A stretch of DNA of 64,000 bases, from the NCBI RefSeq assembly GCF_009498235.1, contig NZ_CP044205.1, positions 1,359,716 through 1,423,715 on the forward strand, written 5' to 3'. The DNA comes from Candidatus Methylospira mobilis (GTDB taxonomy: Bacteria > Pseudomonadota > Gammaproteobacteria > Methylococcales > Methylococcaceae). The first letter of the stretch is position 1, and the number at the start of each line of letters is the position of its first letter. Under the pieces are notes generated by a model, which made no database searches, had not been told where the DNA came from, and was given only the letters and a program-made list of their open reading frames with translations. Shown one piece after another: positions 16,134 through 25,538 of the stretch. Made by a program: the position numbers and the translations under genes.

Positions 16134-16886
16134 TCACTTTTTGACGTTCAGACGTTGACGCACGGCTTCGAACAGTATTACGCCGGTTGCGACGGAAAGG
16201 TTCAGGCTTTCGACCTGTCCGAACATCGGGATTTTGAAAAGAAAATCGCATTTTTCCCGCGTCAGGCGGCGTAAACCGGTACCTTCCGCGCCGATTACAA
16301 TAGCCAGTGGCAGCTTCATATCGGTTTCGTAAACGGTTTTATCGGCTTCGCCGGCTGCGCCGGCCACCCAGATGCCGCTCTCCTTGAACCACCCCAGGGT
16401 TCTGGCCAGGTTTGTTACGCGGTAAAACGGGACGGTCTCGGCTGCTCCGGAAGAAACCTTGGATACGGTAGCGGTAATGCCTACCGATTGATCGCGCGTG
16501 GTGACGATGCCGTCGACGCCGGCGGCGTCGGCGGTGCGCAGGCAGGCGCCCAGATTGTGAGGGTCCTGCACATGATCGAGCACCAGAAACAGGCGCTGCC
16601 CGCTGTTCTCATCCAGGCTGTCGCGCAAGTCGGGCTCGCCGAGCTCCGTCGGCAGATCGATTTCCACGAGTATGCCTTGATGCGGACGGCGTTCAGCAAA
16701 ACGTTCCAGTTGTTTGCGATCAACCTGTTTGATCGTTATCCCGGCCGTTTCGAGCGCGTCGCGCAGTTTCAGCAGGCGCGCATCCTGCCGCGACAGGTCG
16801 ATCCAGGCGCTGGTTATTTTTTCAGGGCTGTGATCGAGCGCCGCCTGCGCGGCATGGATTCCAACAATACGGCGTAGCGTAGCCAT
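16134..16886 (-). CDS. rlmB: RlmB, 23S rRNA Gm2251 methyltransferase
   Basis: This 250-residue SPOUT methyltransferase modifies the 2'-O of G2251 in the ribosomal P-loop. The N-terminal substrate-binding domain (residues 1-75) is followed by the knotted catalytic domain with motifs NLGACLRTADAAGVDGIV, LAIVIGAEGTGLRRL and ESLNLSVATGVILFEAVRQR. Its ATG directly follows the RNase R stop, the usual rnr-rlmB order in beta- and gammaproteobacteria. Confidence 0.96.
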   Translation of the reverse strand: MATLRRIVGIHAAQAALDHSPEKITSAWIDLSRQDARLLKLRDALETAGITIKQVDRKQLERFAERRPHQGILVEIDLPTELGEPDLRDSLDENSGQRLFLVLDHVQDPHNLGACLRTADAAGVDGIVTTRDQSVGITATVSKVSSGAAETVPFYRVTNLARTLGWFKESGIWVAGAAGEADKTVYETDMKLPLAIVIGAEGTGLRRLTREKCDFLFKIPMFGQVESLNLSVATGVILFEAVRQRLNVKK

Positions 16887-19151
16887 TTATTTTTCTATCT
16901 TCTTGCGCGGTCTGCGCTTTCTTTTCGGTTTGTCGACTGTCTCGGCGGGTCTTTCCGATGTCTTTACAAGATCGAAATCCATTTTGCGTTCATCCAGGTC
17001 GACGCGGGCGATGCGTATGCTGACCGGATCGCCGAGACGGTATTGTATGCCGCTTCTTTCTCCCTGCAGACGGTGGCCGATGGGATCGAAATGGAAATAA
17101 TCCTTGTCCAGCGTGGAAATATGCACCAGGCCCTCCACAAAGATATCGGTTAGTTCGACAAACAGGCCGAATGAGGTGACCGCGGAAATGATGCCGTCGA
17201 AGGTTTCGCCCAGTTTCGATTGCATGTATTCGCATTTGAGCCAGCTGACGACATCGCGCGTCGCTTCGTCGGCGCGGCGTTCGGCCGCCGAACAGTGTTC
17301 GCCGAACAGCACCATGTCGTTGACCGAGTAACCGAACGCTTCCGGCGGACGGCCTTCCAGCACGTATTTGATCGCGCGGTGAACCAGCAGGTCGGGGTAG
17401 CGCCGGATCGGCGAGGTAAAGTGCGTGTAGGCGTCCAACGCCAGTCCGAAGTGGCCCTTTGGCTCCGGGCTGTAAACGGCCTGCGAAAGCGAGCGCAGCA
17501 GCACGGTCTGGATCAGGTGTTTGTCGGCACGGTCGCCTATCTGTTCCAGCAGGCGGAAATAATCCTTGGGACTGGGGTCTTCGCCACCGCCGAGCCGTAG
17601 TCCGACTTCGCCGAGGAACAGGCGCAAGTCGGAAAGCTTTTCATCGGTGGGGCCGTCGTGATTGCGCAATAAATGCGGAATCTTGGCGCGCGCCAGAAAT
17701 TTTGCCGATGCGGTATTGGCTGCCAGCATGCACTCTTCGATCAAACGATGCGCGTCGTTGCGCGTAACCGGCACGATATTTTCTATCTTGCGGTCGTCGG
17801 CAAAAACGATTTTCGATTCCTGGGTATCGAAATCCATCGCGCCGCGCGCTTCGCGCGCCTTGTGCAGTTTTTTGTAGAGCGCATGCAGAGCTTCGAGATG
17901 CGGGAGCAGGGATGACCGTTTTTCGCGCAATGCAGCGTCCTGATCGATCAGTATTGCGGCGACTTCATTGTAGGTGAGTCTGGCGTGCGAGCGCATCACC
18001 GCGGGGTAGAATGCATAACGTTCGATTTGTCCCGAACGGCCGATATGCATTTCGCACACCATGCTCAGGCGGTCTACGTCGGGATTGATCGAGCAAAGGC
18101 CGTTGGACAGAATTTCCGGCAGCATCGGGATGACGCGTTCGGGGAAGTATACCGAAGTGCCGCGTTTCTGTGCCTCTCTGTCCAGCGCCGTACCCGGCCT
18201 GACATAGTGCGATACGTCGGCAATGGCGACCAACAGCTTCCATCCGTCGCTCAGCGGTTCACAGTAAACGGCGTCGTCGAAATCGCGTGCGTCTTCTCCG
18301 TCTATGGTTACCAGCGGCAGCGAACGCAGGTCGACCCTGCCTGATTTTGCCTGTTCCGGTACATCGGGTCCGATGCCGGACAGTTCGTCGTCCACGGCTT
18401 CCGGCCATTGATTGGGCAGGTTATGAGAGCGTATTGCGACCTCTATTTCCATGCCGGCCGCCATATGGTCGCCCAGCACCTCGATGATGCGTCCTACCGG
18501 GCCGCGGCGCCGTGTCGGCTGCTCGATTATTTCTACCGCAACGATCTGGTCGGGCTGCGCGCCGCCCAGGTCCTGCTCAGGGATGATGATTTCATGGGTG
18601 ATGTGCCGGCTGTCGGGTTTGACGCTGGCGACGCCGCGCTCCAGATAGAGGCGTCCGACAATTTGTTGCGTGTTGCGTTCCAGAACCTGGATAACGGCGG
18701 CTTCGCGCCTGCCGCGCCGATCGACGCCGCGTATGCTGACCACGGCGCGATCTTCGTGCATCAGCAGTTGCATTTCCTTGGGCGACAGGAACAAGTCTTC
18801 GCTGCCGTCGTCCGGTCGCAGGAATCCGAAACCGTCATGGTGGCCGAGTACGCGTCCTATCACCAGATCTTTCTGGTTAACCACGCAATAGCGGTCGGCG
18901 CGATTTTTCAGCAGTTGACCGTCACGCTCCATGGCGTTCAGCCGTCTGCGCAACGATTCGCTATCGTCGTCGTCTTCCAGGCCCAGCAGCTGGGTAATTT
19001 CATAAAAGCCGAGAGGCGCGCCTTGGTCCTTGAGCACATCGAGTATCAACTCGCGGCTCGGTATCGGCTTTTCATACTTTTCGGCTTCGCGTTGCGCATA
19101 TGGATCTTCCAGCTTGATGCCGGATTCCTTCGTTGAAGAAGGGGATGTCAT
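16887..19151 (-). CDS. rnr: Ribonuclease R
   Basis: This 754-residue RNase R degrades structured RNA 3'-5'. Order of domains: N-terminal helix-turn-helix (about 25-90), cold-shock domains, the RNB catalytic domain with DGEDARDFDDAVYCE (metal-binding aspartates near residues 285-295), an S1 domain (GETFDGIISAVTSFGLFVELTDIFVEGLVHI), and a short basic tail (KPKRKRRPRKK). It is cotranscribed with rlmB. Confidence 0.97.
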   Translation of the reverse strand: MTSPSSTKESGIKLEDPYAQREAEKYEKPIPSRELILDVLKDQGAPLGFYEITQLLGLEDDDDSESLRRRLNAMERDGQLLKNRADRYCVVNQKDLVIGRVLGHHDGFGFLRPDDGSEDLFLSPKEMQLLMHEDRAVVSIRGVDRRGRREAAVIQVLERNTQQIVGRLYLERGVASVKPDSRHITHEIIIPEQDLGGAQPDQIVAVEIIEQPTRRRGPVGRIIEVLGDHMAAGMEIEVAIRSHNLPNQWPEAVDDELSGIGPDVPEQAKSGRVDLRSLPLVTIDGEDARDFDDAVYCEPLSDGWKLLVAIADVSHYVRPGTALDREAQKRGTSVYFPERVIPMLPEILSNGLCSINPDVDRLSMVCEMHIGRSGQIERYAFYPAVMRSHARLTYNEVAAILIDQDAALREKRSSLLPHLEALHALYKKLHKAREARGAMDFDTQESKIVFADDRKIENIVPVTRNDAHRLIEECMLAANTASAKFLARAKIPHLLRNHDGPTDEKLSDLRLFLGEVGLRLGGGEDPSPKDYFRLLEQIGDRADKHLIQTVLLRSLSQAVYSPEPKGHFGLALDAYTHFTSPIRRYPDLLVHRAIKYVLEGRPPEAFGYSVNDMVLFGEHCSAAERRADEATRDVVSWLKCEYMQSKLGETFDGIISAVTSFGLFVELTDIFVEGLVHISTLDKDYFHFDPIGHRLQGERSGIQYRLGDPVSIRIARVDLDERKMDFDLVKTSERPAETVDKPKRKRRPRKKIEK

Positions 19152-19289
19152 TGATGAGTTCCTTGGTTGTTATTCGTGTTTGTCTATAGGCCCGTCAAGC
19201 CGGTAAAGACGTAAAGGGTGAGTCTAATGTTTTAAATAATAAAACATTTAAGCCAGGTTTGTTGTTAAAGATGAAGGCTGGCGTGTCCG

Positions 19290-20438
19290 TCATGGAAACA
19301 GGATGAAAATCAGATAGCCGAAAAAAAGCATCAAGTGCACCACGCCCTGCAGCAGATTGGCTGCGCCGCTGATAAAAGTCAGCATGGCTATCAGCAGGGA
19401 GGCCTGCAGCAATGTGGTGTTGGCGCCGCTTAGTCCCAGTATCAGCGGGTGATCGAACCAGCCGGAGGCAATGATGATGGTGGGTACGGTCAAACCTATG
19501 GTCGAAAGCGCCGATCCCAGGCAAATATTGATGGAGCGCTGCATGTGGTTGGCGAGCGCGCTGCGTATCGCGCTTGCCGCTTCGGGAAACAGCACCAGAC
19601 CGGCGATAATAACGCCTCCCAGCGCCGCAGGCGCATGAAGTTCTTCAATGCCGAAGTCTATGAGATGCGCCAGCCATTCGGATAGCAGCACGACCGGTAA
19701 TATACTGATGATTAATCCGAATACGGGTTTTGTAATATCGACGAGGCGGCGCGGGCGCTTTTGCCTGACGGCGACTTCGGATGTGCTGGCAAGACTGAAG
19801 TAGGCCCGATGGCGACCGGTTTGCAGCATCAGAAAAAGCCCGTACACGACCGCGCAAAGCACGCCCAGGAATACGGATTGCGTCGGGGCAAGCGTGGGTC
19901 CGGGGGATGATTCCGTGTAGTTCGGCATGATCAGTATCAGCATCGACAGCGGTGCGATCAGTTGCAGAAATGACAGCGCGCCGCGCAGGTTGAACGACTG
20001 TTCGCGATGACGCAACGCTCCGCTGAGCAGCGCCAGCCCGGTTACGCCGTTGAGCGTAATCATCAATGCCGCGAATACTGTGTCGCGCAGCATGGCGTGA
20101 TTTTCCTCGCCGCCGAACATGATGCGCAGCATCAGGGTAACTTCGATGCAGGTGGACGACAGCGTCAACACCAGGGTGCCGAAAGGCTCTCCCAGGCGTT
20201 CGGCCAGTTTATCCGCGTATCTGACTGTCGATGATACGCAGCCCAGCATGATAAGGAATATGATGCCGGCGGTTACGGCGGTAGCGCCTAGGCCCTGTGC
20301 CAGCATTGCCGGTCGGGTTGGCGGGCGGGAAAGCAATAACCATAACGCCCATCCGGACAGGGCGGGCGCCAGGCGTATTATGGCGGTTTTTGCACGAGAG
20401 GCTTTCAATTCGCTATCTTCGATAATGGCGTATTTCAC
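19290..20438 (-). CDS. chaA: ChaA-like Ca2+(Na+)/H+ antiporter
   Basis: The 382-residue integral membrane protein has about 11 hydrophobic segments. It carries two related cation-exchanger motifs: ERLGEPFGTLVLTLSSTCIEVTLM (about residues 80-103) and VLFPEAASAIRSALANHMQRSINICLGSALSTIGLTVP (about 285-322). Their conserved acidic residues bind the cation. The family exports calcium or sodium/potassium in exchange for protons. The gene stands alone between rnr and cysB on the same strand. Confidence 0.88.
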   Translation of the reverse strand: MKYAIIEDSELKASRAKTAIIRLAPALSGWALWLLLSRPPTRPAMLAQGLGATAVTAGIIFLIMLGCVSSTVRYADKLAERLGEPFGTLVLTLSSTCIEVTLMLRIMFGGEENHAMLRDTVFAALMITLNGVTGLALLSGALRHREQSFNLRGALSFLQLIAPLSMLILIMPNYTESSPGPTLAPTQSVFLGVLCAVVYGLFLMLQTGRHRAYFSLASTSEVAVRQKRPRRLVDITKPVFGLIISILPVVLLSEWLAHLIDFGIEELHAPAALGGVIIAGLVLFPEAASAIRSALANHMQRSINICLGSALSTIGLTVPTIIIASGWFDHPLILGLSGANTTLLQASLLIAMLTFISGAANLLQGVVHLMLFFGYLIFILFP

Positions 20439-20484
20439 TCGGGGTTATTGTCTGTCCGCAGTGGTGGGGTGTCCTTATCAAGGC

Positions 20485-21462
20485 TTAGTGCTCTGGAAGC
20501 TCGATCTGTTTGAAAAGCGAGCCGATTTCCTTCCTGTCGCGCAGCATCACGGCCTGCTCTATCAGTGAGCGCGTCAGGTGGGGGGCGAAAAGTTTGATGA
20601 AATCGAACATGAATCCGCGGATATACATATCGCGCTTCAAGCATACCTTGGTAATGCTTGATTCGAATAAATGGCCTACGTCCAGCGCGGTCAGCTCTGT
20701 GTCTACATCGGGATCGAAAGCCATTTTTGCGACTATGCCTATCCCTAGGCCGAGTTTGACATAGGTTTTGATGACGTCCGCATCGACGGCGGTGAGCGCA
20801 ATTTGGGGGTGTATATGTTTTTTCTCGAAGGCTTTATCCAGCTGTGAGCGTCCGGTAAAACCGAAGGTATAAGTAATCAGCGGATAATCGGCCAGATTTT
20901 CGAGCGTGACGGAGCTGACTGTTGTCAGCGGATGATCCCGGGGGACCAGCACGCAGCGGTTCCACCTGTAACACGGCAGCATTAACAGGGTGTCAGATTC
21001 TTCCTGTATCGTTTCTGTGGCGATCGTCATGTCAACCACGCCTTTCAGCGCCATTTCGTGGATTTGACTGGGCGTTCCCTGGTGGATATGCAGTTTGATT
21101 GCCGGGTAAGCTTTTATGAACTCGGTAATGGTGGCGGGAAGCGCATAACGTGCCTGCGTATGCGTGGTGGCGATGCCGAGCGAACCCATCCTGCTGTTTT
21201 TATGGTCCTGAGCGACATGCTTGATGTCTCTTGCCTTGGCCAGGATATCGCCGGCAATCGCCACTATCTGTTGTCCTGCCGGGGTTATTTCCGTGAAGTG
21301 CTTGCCGTTGCGAGAGAAAACAAGGACGCCCAGCTCGTCTTCCAGTAGACGAACCTGTTTGCTGATTCCCGGCTGGGATGTGAACAGGCTGTCCGCGGTT
21401 GCCGAAACATTCAAATCATGTTGGACGATTTCCCAGATGTACCGTAGTTGCTGCAGTTTCAT
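20485..21462 (-). CDS. cysB: CysB, LysR-type regulator of sulfur assimilation
   Basis: The 325-residue protein matches CysB along its length: an N-terminal winged helix (MKLQQLRYIWEIVQHDLNVSATADSLFTSQPGISKQVRLLEDELG) and an effector domain with the TTHTQARYALP motif that binds N-acetylserine or sulfate. CysB activates cysteine biosynthesis under sulfur limitation. A ten-base G run (C run on this strand) lies only 12-21 bases before the ATG, where the ribosome-binding site is expected. Confidence 0.94.
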   Translation of the reverse strand: MKLQQLRYIWEIVQHDLNVSATADSLFTSQPGISKQVRLLEDELGVLVFSRNGKHFTEITPAGQQIVAIAGDILAKARDIKHVAQDHKNSRMGSLGIATTHTQARYALPATITEFIKAYPAIKLHIHQGTPSQIHEMALKGVVDMTIATETIQEESDTLLMLPCYRWNRCVLVPRDHPLTTVSSVTLENLADYPLITYTFGFTGRSQLDKAFEKKHIHPQIALTAVDADVIKTYVKLGLGIGIVAKMAFDPDVDTELTALDVGHLFESSITKVCLKRDMYIRGFMFDFIKLFAPHLTRSLIEQAVMLRDRKEIGSLFKQIELPEH

Positions 21463-21473
21463 GTCGATTCAAT

Positions 21474-21483
21474 GGGGGGGGGG
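21474..21483 (-). promoter_or_regulatory. Homopolymeric C10 tract in the cysB leader
   Basis: Ten consecutive G on the plus strand (C on the cysB strand) end 12 bases before the cysB start, and no clear Shine-Dalgarno motif remains. Such runs slip during replication, and in other bacteria change promoter or leader spacing. An effect on cysB expression is only inferred. Confidence 0.55.
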
Positions 21484-21719
21484 CGGCGATTTCGGTCCGA
21501 AGCATTCCTTTGCAGTAACACCATCCGCCGCCTTAAAAATTGTACAAAAACAGACATTGGACTGTCTGATTTTGTCGTTTTGCCACAATCCTGCCTGACC
21601 AGCGCCTGGGAAGCGTTGGTTTGATCGTTTTTTCCGGCAAACTCAAGGCGAAAGTCATTTATATTGTTTTTTTTTATATAAAAAACCCGCTTTTCTTTGC
21701 CCAAGCTGCCGCTCAAATT

Positions 21720-22043
21720 CTATCGTTCCAGTAAGTCGGTTTTCCCGCTCTTCCCTTTCCATTCATCTGCATCGGGAAGCGCGTCCTTTACTTCGGTAAT
21801 GCCTGGCCAGATTTTTGCCAGTTCGGCATTAAGCGTAATAAAATCCTCCATTGCCGCCGGTACTTCGTCTTCCGAAAAAATGGCGTTTGCCGGGCATTCG
21901 GGTTCGCACAGCGTGCAATCTATGCATTCATCCGGATCGATTACCAGAAAGTTGGGGCCTTCGTGAAAGCAATCGACGGGACAGACATCGACACAGTCAG
22001 TGTATTTGCACTTGATGCAATTTTCGGTTACTACAAAAGTCAT
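21720..22043 (-). CDS. fdxA: FdxA, 7Fe (3Fe-4S/4Fe-4S) ferredoxin
   Basis: The start is the ATG at 22043 ([20 protein letters not shown]), with AGGA upstream; the longer frame is not needed. The 107-residue protein has one cluster motif [18 protein letters not shown], with the arrangement of a [3Fe-4S] site, and one C-x2-C-x2-C-x3-CP motif [12 protein letters not shown] for [4Fe-4S]. The C-terminal helix ([22 protein letters not shown]) is that of the Azotobacter FdI/FdxA type. It is a low-potential electron carrier in the cytoplasm. Confidence 0.95.
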   Translation of the reverse strand: MTFVVTENCIKCKYTDCVDVCPVDCFHEGPNFLVIDPDECIDCTLCEPECPANAIFSEDEVPAAMEDFITLNAELAKIWPGITEVKDALPDADEWKGKSGKTDLLER

Positions 22044-22215
22044 TGATATTCCTGGTAATTTCTGGTATTGGCGATCAGCACCGCATAGCCAGTGCACTTC
22101 AGCCGGCGATGGTGGAGCATGTCGTCTCGGTTGCAAAAGCATATTTTACATGGAATATATCGGTTCAGCATCCCTGGAGCCGTTCAAAAATGCGAAAGAA
22201 CTTCGTTTTTGCCGG

Positions 22216-22683
22216 TTACCAGCTATTAAACGGATGTTTGGACAGTTGCGTGTTGTAGTAGCGAATGTCCTCGGTTACTTCCCGTCCGAGCCATGCGGGT
22301 TTCTCGAAATACTCCTCCGGCGAAGACAGCTCAATCTCAGCGACGATCAATGCGCTATTATCGCCTTCAAATTCATCGATTTCCCATAAATGATCGCGAT
22401 ATCGAACCAGATGGCGAACTTTTTCAATCAATGGACCCTGCCGGAGCGATCCCAGCATATCCAGCGCATCCTGTATCGGTATCTCGTACTCGAACTCCAG
22501 GCGGCTGCTGCCGATGGTGGCGCTTTTTATATTAAGCCAGGCCTGCTCGCCGCAGGTGCGTATACGCACCGAACAATGAAGTTCGTTGTTCAGGTAGCCT
22601 TGCGTCATACGATGCGAGGCATGTATCTCCTTGCGCCAATCGTTGCCGGCGACTAAAAATTTGCGTTCTATTTCATGAGCCAT
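22216..22683 (-). CDS. CYTH-domain triphosphatase-like protein
   Basis: Starting at 22683 (MAHEIERKFLVAGNDW), this 155-residue single-domain CYTH protein shows the signature E-x-E-x-K (EIERK) at the N-terminus. Alternating charged strands (SVRIRTCGEQAWLNIK, EFEYEIP, LWEIDEFEGD, IVAEIEL) line the triphosphate tunnel. Short CYTH proteins of this type are inorganic triphosphatases (as in Nitrosomonas). The longer frame upstream overlaps the LysR gene and is unlikely to be translated. Confidence 0.9.
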   Translation of the reverse strand: MAHEIERKFLVAGNDWRKEIHASHRMTQGYLNNELHCSVRIRTCGEQAWLNIKSATIGSSRLEFEYEIPIQDALDMLGSLRQGPLIEKVRHLVRYRDHLWEIDEFEGDNSALIVAEIELSSPEEYFEKPAWLGREVTEDIRYYNTQLSKHPFNSW

Positions 22684-22732
22684 GCGTAGTATGAGAGCCG
22701 GTTTGTTGTTTTTTTGTCGGGCGGTGTGCTGT

Positions 22733-23662
22733 TTAATCGTGCGGACCCGACGCCCATTTTTCCCATGGCGGGGTAGGGTGGAAGCGTTCATGCAGGAAAT
22801 CCACGAATGTTCTGACCTTTGCCGACAAATGTTTACGGTGGGGGTATACGGCGTGTATTTCGACTTGTACCGGGTCGTAATTTTTCAGTATTGCCTGCAG
22901 CCGCCCTTTTTGCAGGTCCTGGCCGGTCATGTAGGTGGGCAGCAGCGCCAGTCCCAGGCCGCTAATGGCCGCCAGTCTTAATGCGTCGGCATTGTTGGCT
23001 TCGAGCGTGCCGGTAACCTTGACGACGGAAGTATTGCCGGTTACCGGTTCGCTGAATTGCCATTGATCACGTGGAGCAAGCGTATTGTTCACCAGACAAT
23101 TGTGTTTTTTCAGGTCGTTCGGGGTAGCGGGGAAGCCGCGCCGCTTGAAATAATCGGGCGAGCCGCACACGACGCGCTGTGAACTGCCGAGTTTGCGCGC
23201 AATCAGGCTGGAATCGTGCAGTTCGTTCAGGTTGATCGCAAGATCGAAGCCCTCCTCGATCAGGTCCACATGGCCGGTTTGCAGCACCAGCTCTACATTG
23301 ACGTCCGGGTAGGCTTCGTTATATGCCGCTATGGCCGGCGCAATATGATAGGTGCCGAAAAACGGCGTCGCATTAACCTTGAGCGTGCCTCTGGGCTCGG
23401 TTTGCAGGCGGGTTACGGATAGTTCCGTTTCTTCGATATCGTCGAGTATTTGCAGGCAGCGTTCCAGGTAGGCGATGCCGACTTCGGTAAGATTGAGATT
23501 GCGGGTGGTTCTGTTCAGTAAGCGGATGCCCAATGTATTTTCGAGTTGCATCACGTGTTTGGTGGCCATCGCACGCGAAAGGTTCAGTTCTTTTGCCGCT
23601 GCCGCGAAGCTTCCCGCCTTGGCGACTTTGGTAAATACAATCATGCTGGTCAGTTTGTCCAT
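22733..23662 (-). CDS. LysR-family transcriptional regulator
   Basis: The 309-residue regulator has the LysR winged helix (MIVFTKVAKAGSFAAAAKELNLSRAMATKHVMQLENTLGIRLLNR) followed by a periplasmic-binding-protein-like effector domain. It is closest in style to the CrgA/DmlR group. It is divergent from the secreted SnoaL-like gene at 23782 with 119 bases between them. That region contains TTGTATACAA and another GTATAC, likely part of its binding site. The effector is unknown. Confidence 0.92.
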   Translation of the reverse strand: MDKLTSMIVFTKVAKAGSFAAAAKELNLSRAMATKHVMQLENTLGIRLLNRTTRNLNLTEVGIAYLERCLQILDDIEETELSVTRLQTEPRGTLKVNATPFFGTYHIAPAIAAYNEAYPDVNVELVLQTGHVDLIEEGFDLAINLNELHDSSLIARKLGSSQRVVCGSPDYFKRRGFPATPNDLKKHNCLVNNTLAPRDQWQFSEPVTGNTSVVKVTGTLEANNADALRLAAISGLGLALLPTYMTGQDLQKGRLQAILKNYDPVQVEIHAVYPHRKHLSAKVRTFVDFLHERFHPTPPWEKWASGPHD

Positions 23663-23718
23663 GTTGGATTCCTGAGTTTATTTTTTATGAGGAAACAATC
23701 AATAAAGAATTTTGGGTA

Positions 23719-23754
23719 TTGTATACAAGTTGTTGGTTTTGTATAGTCGTATAC
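23719..23754. promoter_or_regulatory. Candidate LysR operator in the divergent region
   Basis: The perfect 10-base palindrome TTGTATACAA (23719-23728) and a second GTATAC (23749-23754) lie between the two divergent genes, about one helical turn multiple apart. LysR proteins typically bind dyads in such places. The assignment rests on position only. Confidence 0.45.
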
Positions 23755-23781
23755 AGCATTAAAACTTGTGAGGTAGCTATC

Positions 23782-24252
23782 ATGAAAAAAAATATTCTGG
23801 CTTTTGCCGTTTTACCGGTCGTTCTTTGGGGCGGTCAAGTTAGCGCCGATGACAGTTCTCAGCGGATAGCCGATTCCAATGTCGCCAAGTGGAATGAGGC
23901 ATTCGCGCACGGTAAGGTGGACGATATTGTCGCTCTCTATGCCGATAACGCCATGCTGGTTCAGCCGAATGGCACGATCTCGAAAAATACAAGCGAAATT
24001 CGTGCCTTTTGGCAGACATTGATTGAAAAGCGCGGCGGCGTTCTGGCGATCGATGTGATCGAGGTTAAAGACGAGCATGAAGATACTATCGTGACAACTA
24101 CGCGTATTTCCGAGGTAAAAACGCTTCCGGCCGCCGCACAGGTCATGAAATACCACTATGACGGCGTGCTGTACAGCGTATTGAAACGGCAGCGTGACGG
24201 TTCCTGGAAGGCGCAGGTTCAGCAGTGGCGTGATAACGGGCATGGCGTATAG
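23782..24252 (+). CDS. Secreted SnoaL/DUF4440-like protein
   Basis: Translation from the ATG at 23782 gives 156 residues; the longer frame would begin inside the operator. An N-terminal signal peptide (MKKNILAFAVLPVVLWGGQVSA) should be cleaved after A-D. The mature part fits the NTF2-like fold: a helix with AKWNEAFAHGKVDDIVALYADNAMLVQPNG and a C-terminal sheet ending SWKAQVQQW. Such proteins are small-molecule binders or unknown. Probably controlled by the divergent LysR protein. Confidence 0.78.
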   Translation: MKKNILAFAVLPVVLWGGQVSADDSSQRIADSNVAKWNEAFAHGKVDDIVALYADNAMLVQPNGTISKNTSEIRAFWQTLIEKRGGVLAIDVIEVKDEHEDTIVTTTRISEVKTLPAAAQVMKYHYDGVLYSVLKRQRDGSWKAQVQQWRDNGHGV

Positions 24253-24402
24253 TTATTGTATAATGGGACGGCAATGAGGGTTTTCTGTCGGTTCACGGAG
24301 TGATACTATTCCCTAGGAAACTACCCGGAAATATTTGCTGCACGCCGGGTGTGGCTTCCCGCGCGGTTTAAAGCAGTTTGTTGAATTTGAATGGAGATCG
24401 TC

Positions 24403-24984
24403 ATGACACATGTGTTACCGGAACTACCTTATGATAAAAGTGCTCTGGCCCCGCATATTTCTGCGGAGACCCTGGAATATCACTACGGCAAGCACCATCA
24501 GACCTATGTGACCAATCTTAATAACCTGATCAAGGGTACCGAGTTCGAAAACCTGTCGTTGGAGGAAATCGTAAAAAAATCCAGCGGCGGTATTTTTAAT
24601 AATGCGGCGCAGGTGTGGAATCATACCTTCTACTGGAACAGTCTGTCTCCTCAGGGCGGCGGCGGGCCGAGCGGTGTGCTGGCCGACGCGATTAATCAAA
24701 GTTTCGGTTCCTTTGACAAGTTCAAGGATGCTCTGACCCAGTCTGCCGTTACTACCTTCGGTTCCGGCTGGGCTTGGCTGGTAAAAAATGCGGATGGCAG
24801 TCTTGCCGTGGTCAGCACCAGTAACGCGGCAACGCCGTTGACTACGGACCAGAAGCCATTGTTGACGGTCGATGTATGGGAACACGCTTACTATATCGAT
24901 TATCGCAATGCGCGTCCCAAATATCTCGAGGCGTACTGGAATCTGGTTAACTGGGCGTTTGCGACCAAGAATTTCGTTGCCTGA
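24403..24984 (+). CDS. sodB: Iron superoxide dismutase
   Basis: The start at 24403 ([20 protein letters not shown]) follows the GGAG of the longer frame and gives 193 residues, normal for SodB. The metal ligands are visible: His in [13 protein letters not shown], His in [12 protein letters not shown], and the Asp and His of [21 protein letters not shown] and the Gln/Gly context favour iron over manganese. It converts superoxide to hydrogen peroxide and oxygen in the cytoplasm. A hairpin with T-run follows, so it is monocistronic. Confidence 0.95.
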   Translation: MTHVLPELPYDKSALAPHISAETLEYHYGKHHQTYVTNLNNLIKGTEFENLSLEEIVKKSSGGIFNNAAQVWNHTFYWNSLSPQGGGGPSGVLADAINQSFGSFDKFKDALTQSAVTTFGSGWAWLVKNADGSLAVVSTSNAATPLTTDQKPLLTVDVWEHAYYIDYRNARPKYLEAYWNLVNWAFATKNFVA

Positions 24985-25033
24985 TTCCGGGCAGTCAGCG
25001 CGGTTTGCCTGACGGTTGCCGCATTTTGTCGAA

Positions 25034-25071
25034 TAGGGCAGGTACTTGAGTACCCGCCCTATTCTTTTTTT
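25034..25071 (+). terminator. Rho-independent terminator of sodB
   Basis: AGGGCAGGTACT pairs with the inverse of AGTACCCGCCCT, giving a GC-rich stem with a short loop. It is followed by ATTC and seven T. It lies about 50 bases after sodB and just before the convergent lipoprotein gene. Confidence 0.85.
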
Positions 25072-25076
25072 GCCGA

Positions 25077-25211
25077 TCAATTGGTGTAGGCGGGCCTTTT
25101 GGGTTGTCCGTTGCCCAGCGGTTCTCCGCCGCAGCCGGTGGCGCTGACGACTGTAAGACCGAGCATGATAATAAGTACGATACTTTTCAGGATAGACATG
25201 GGTTTAGCCAT
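25077..25211 (-). CDS. Small lipoprotein
   Basis: Only 44 residues from the ATG at 25211 (or 40 from 25199, MSILKSIVLI). A lipoprotein signal peptide is clear: a hydrophobic core LIIMLGLTVVSATGC with the cysteine of the lipobox. The mature part is a short tail (CGGEPLGNGQPKRPAYTN). It recalls the LptM/YifL family of tiny outer-membrane lipopeptides but lacks the usual KGPL motif, so I leave it unnamed. It is convergent with sodB. Confidence 0.6.
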   Translation of the reverse strand: MAKPMSILKSIVLIIMLGLTVVSATGCGGEPLGNGQPKRPAYTN

Positions 25212-25538
25212 AAGGATTTGAAAGTTGATAAAACCGGCCTTCCGTTCGCCTGCCCAGGTCGAAAAAAGGGCGTACGATCCGAGATATGGGTTGTTTTGCC
25301 GGGCCTGCGCCGCATGATACACCTCGTATGCTCCCGCTGCCTATGGGTTGGCGCATTCTCGTCATTATTTTGTCACACGCGGTGGCGGTCAGTTACCGCC
25401 TGCCAGTCGCCGCAGGTTATTGGATGGTAAAAGTTGGCGGTATAGCTGCCGATACCTGGCGCTCTCTGCAAAACTCGGTTCGCATGTTTATATATGTTTT
25501 TGTGGAACGATTGTTAATGGCTCGATTCCGGTTTTGTC
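25212..25538. other. Intergenic region before the lipoprotein gene
   Basis: Roughly 330 bases between the lipoprotein start and the end of the PAS/LuxR gene. Short frames on either strand show no recognisable protein and I see no repeat or terminator that stands out. Confidence 0.5.
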
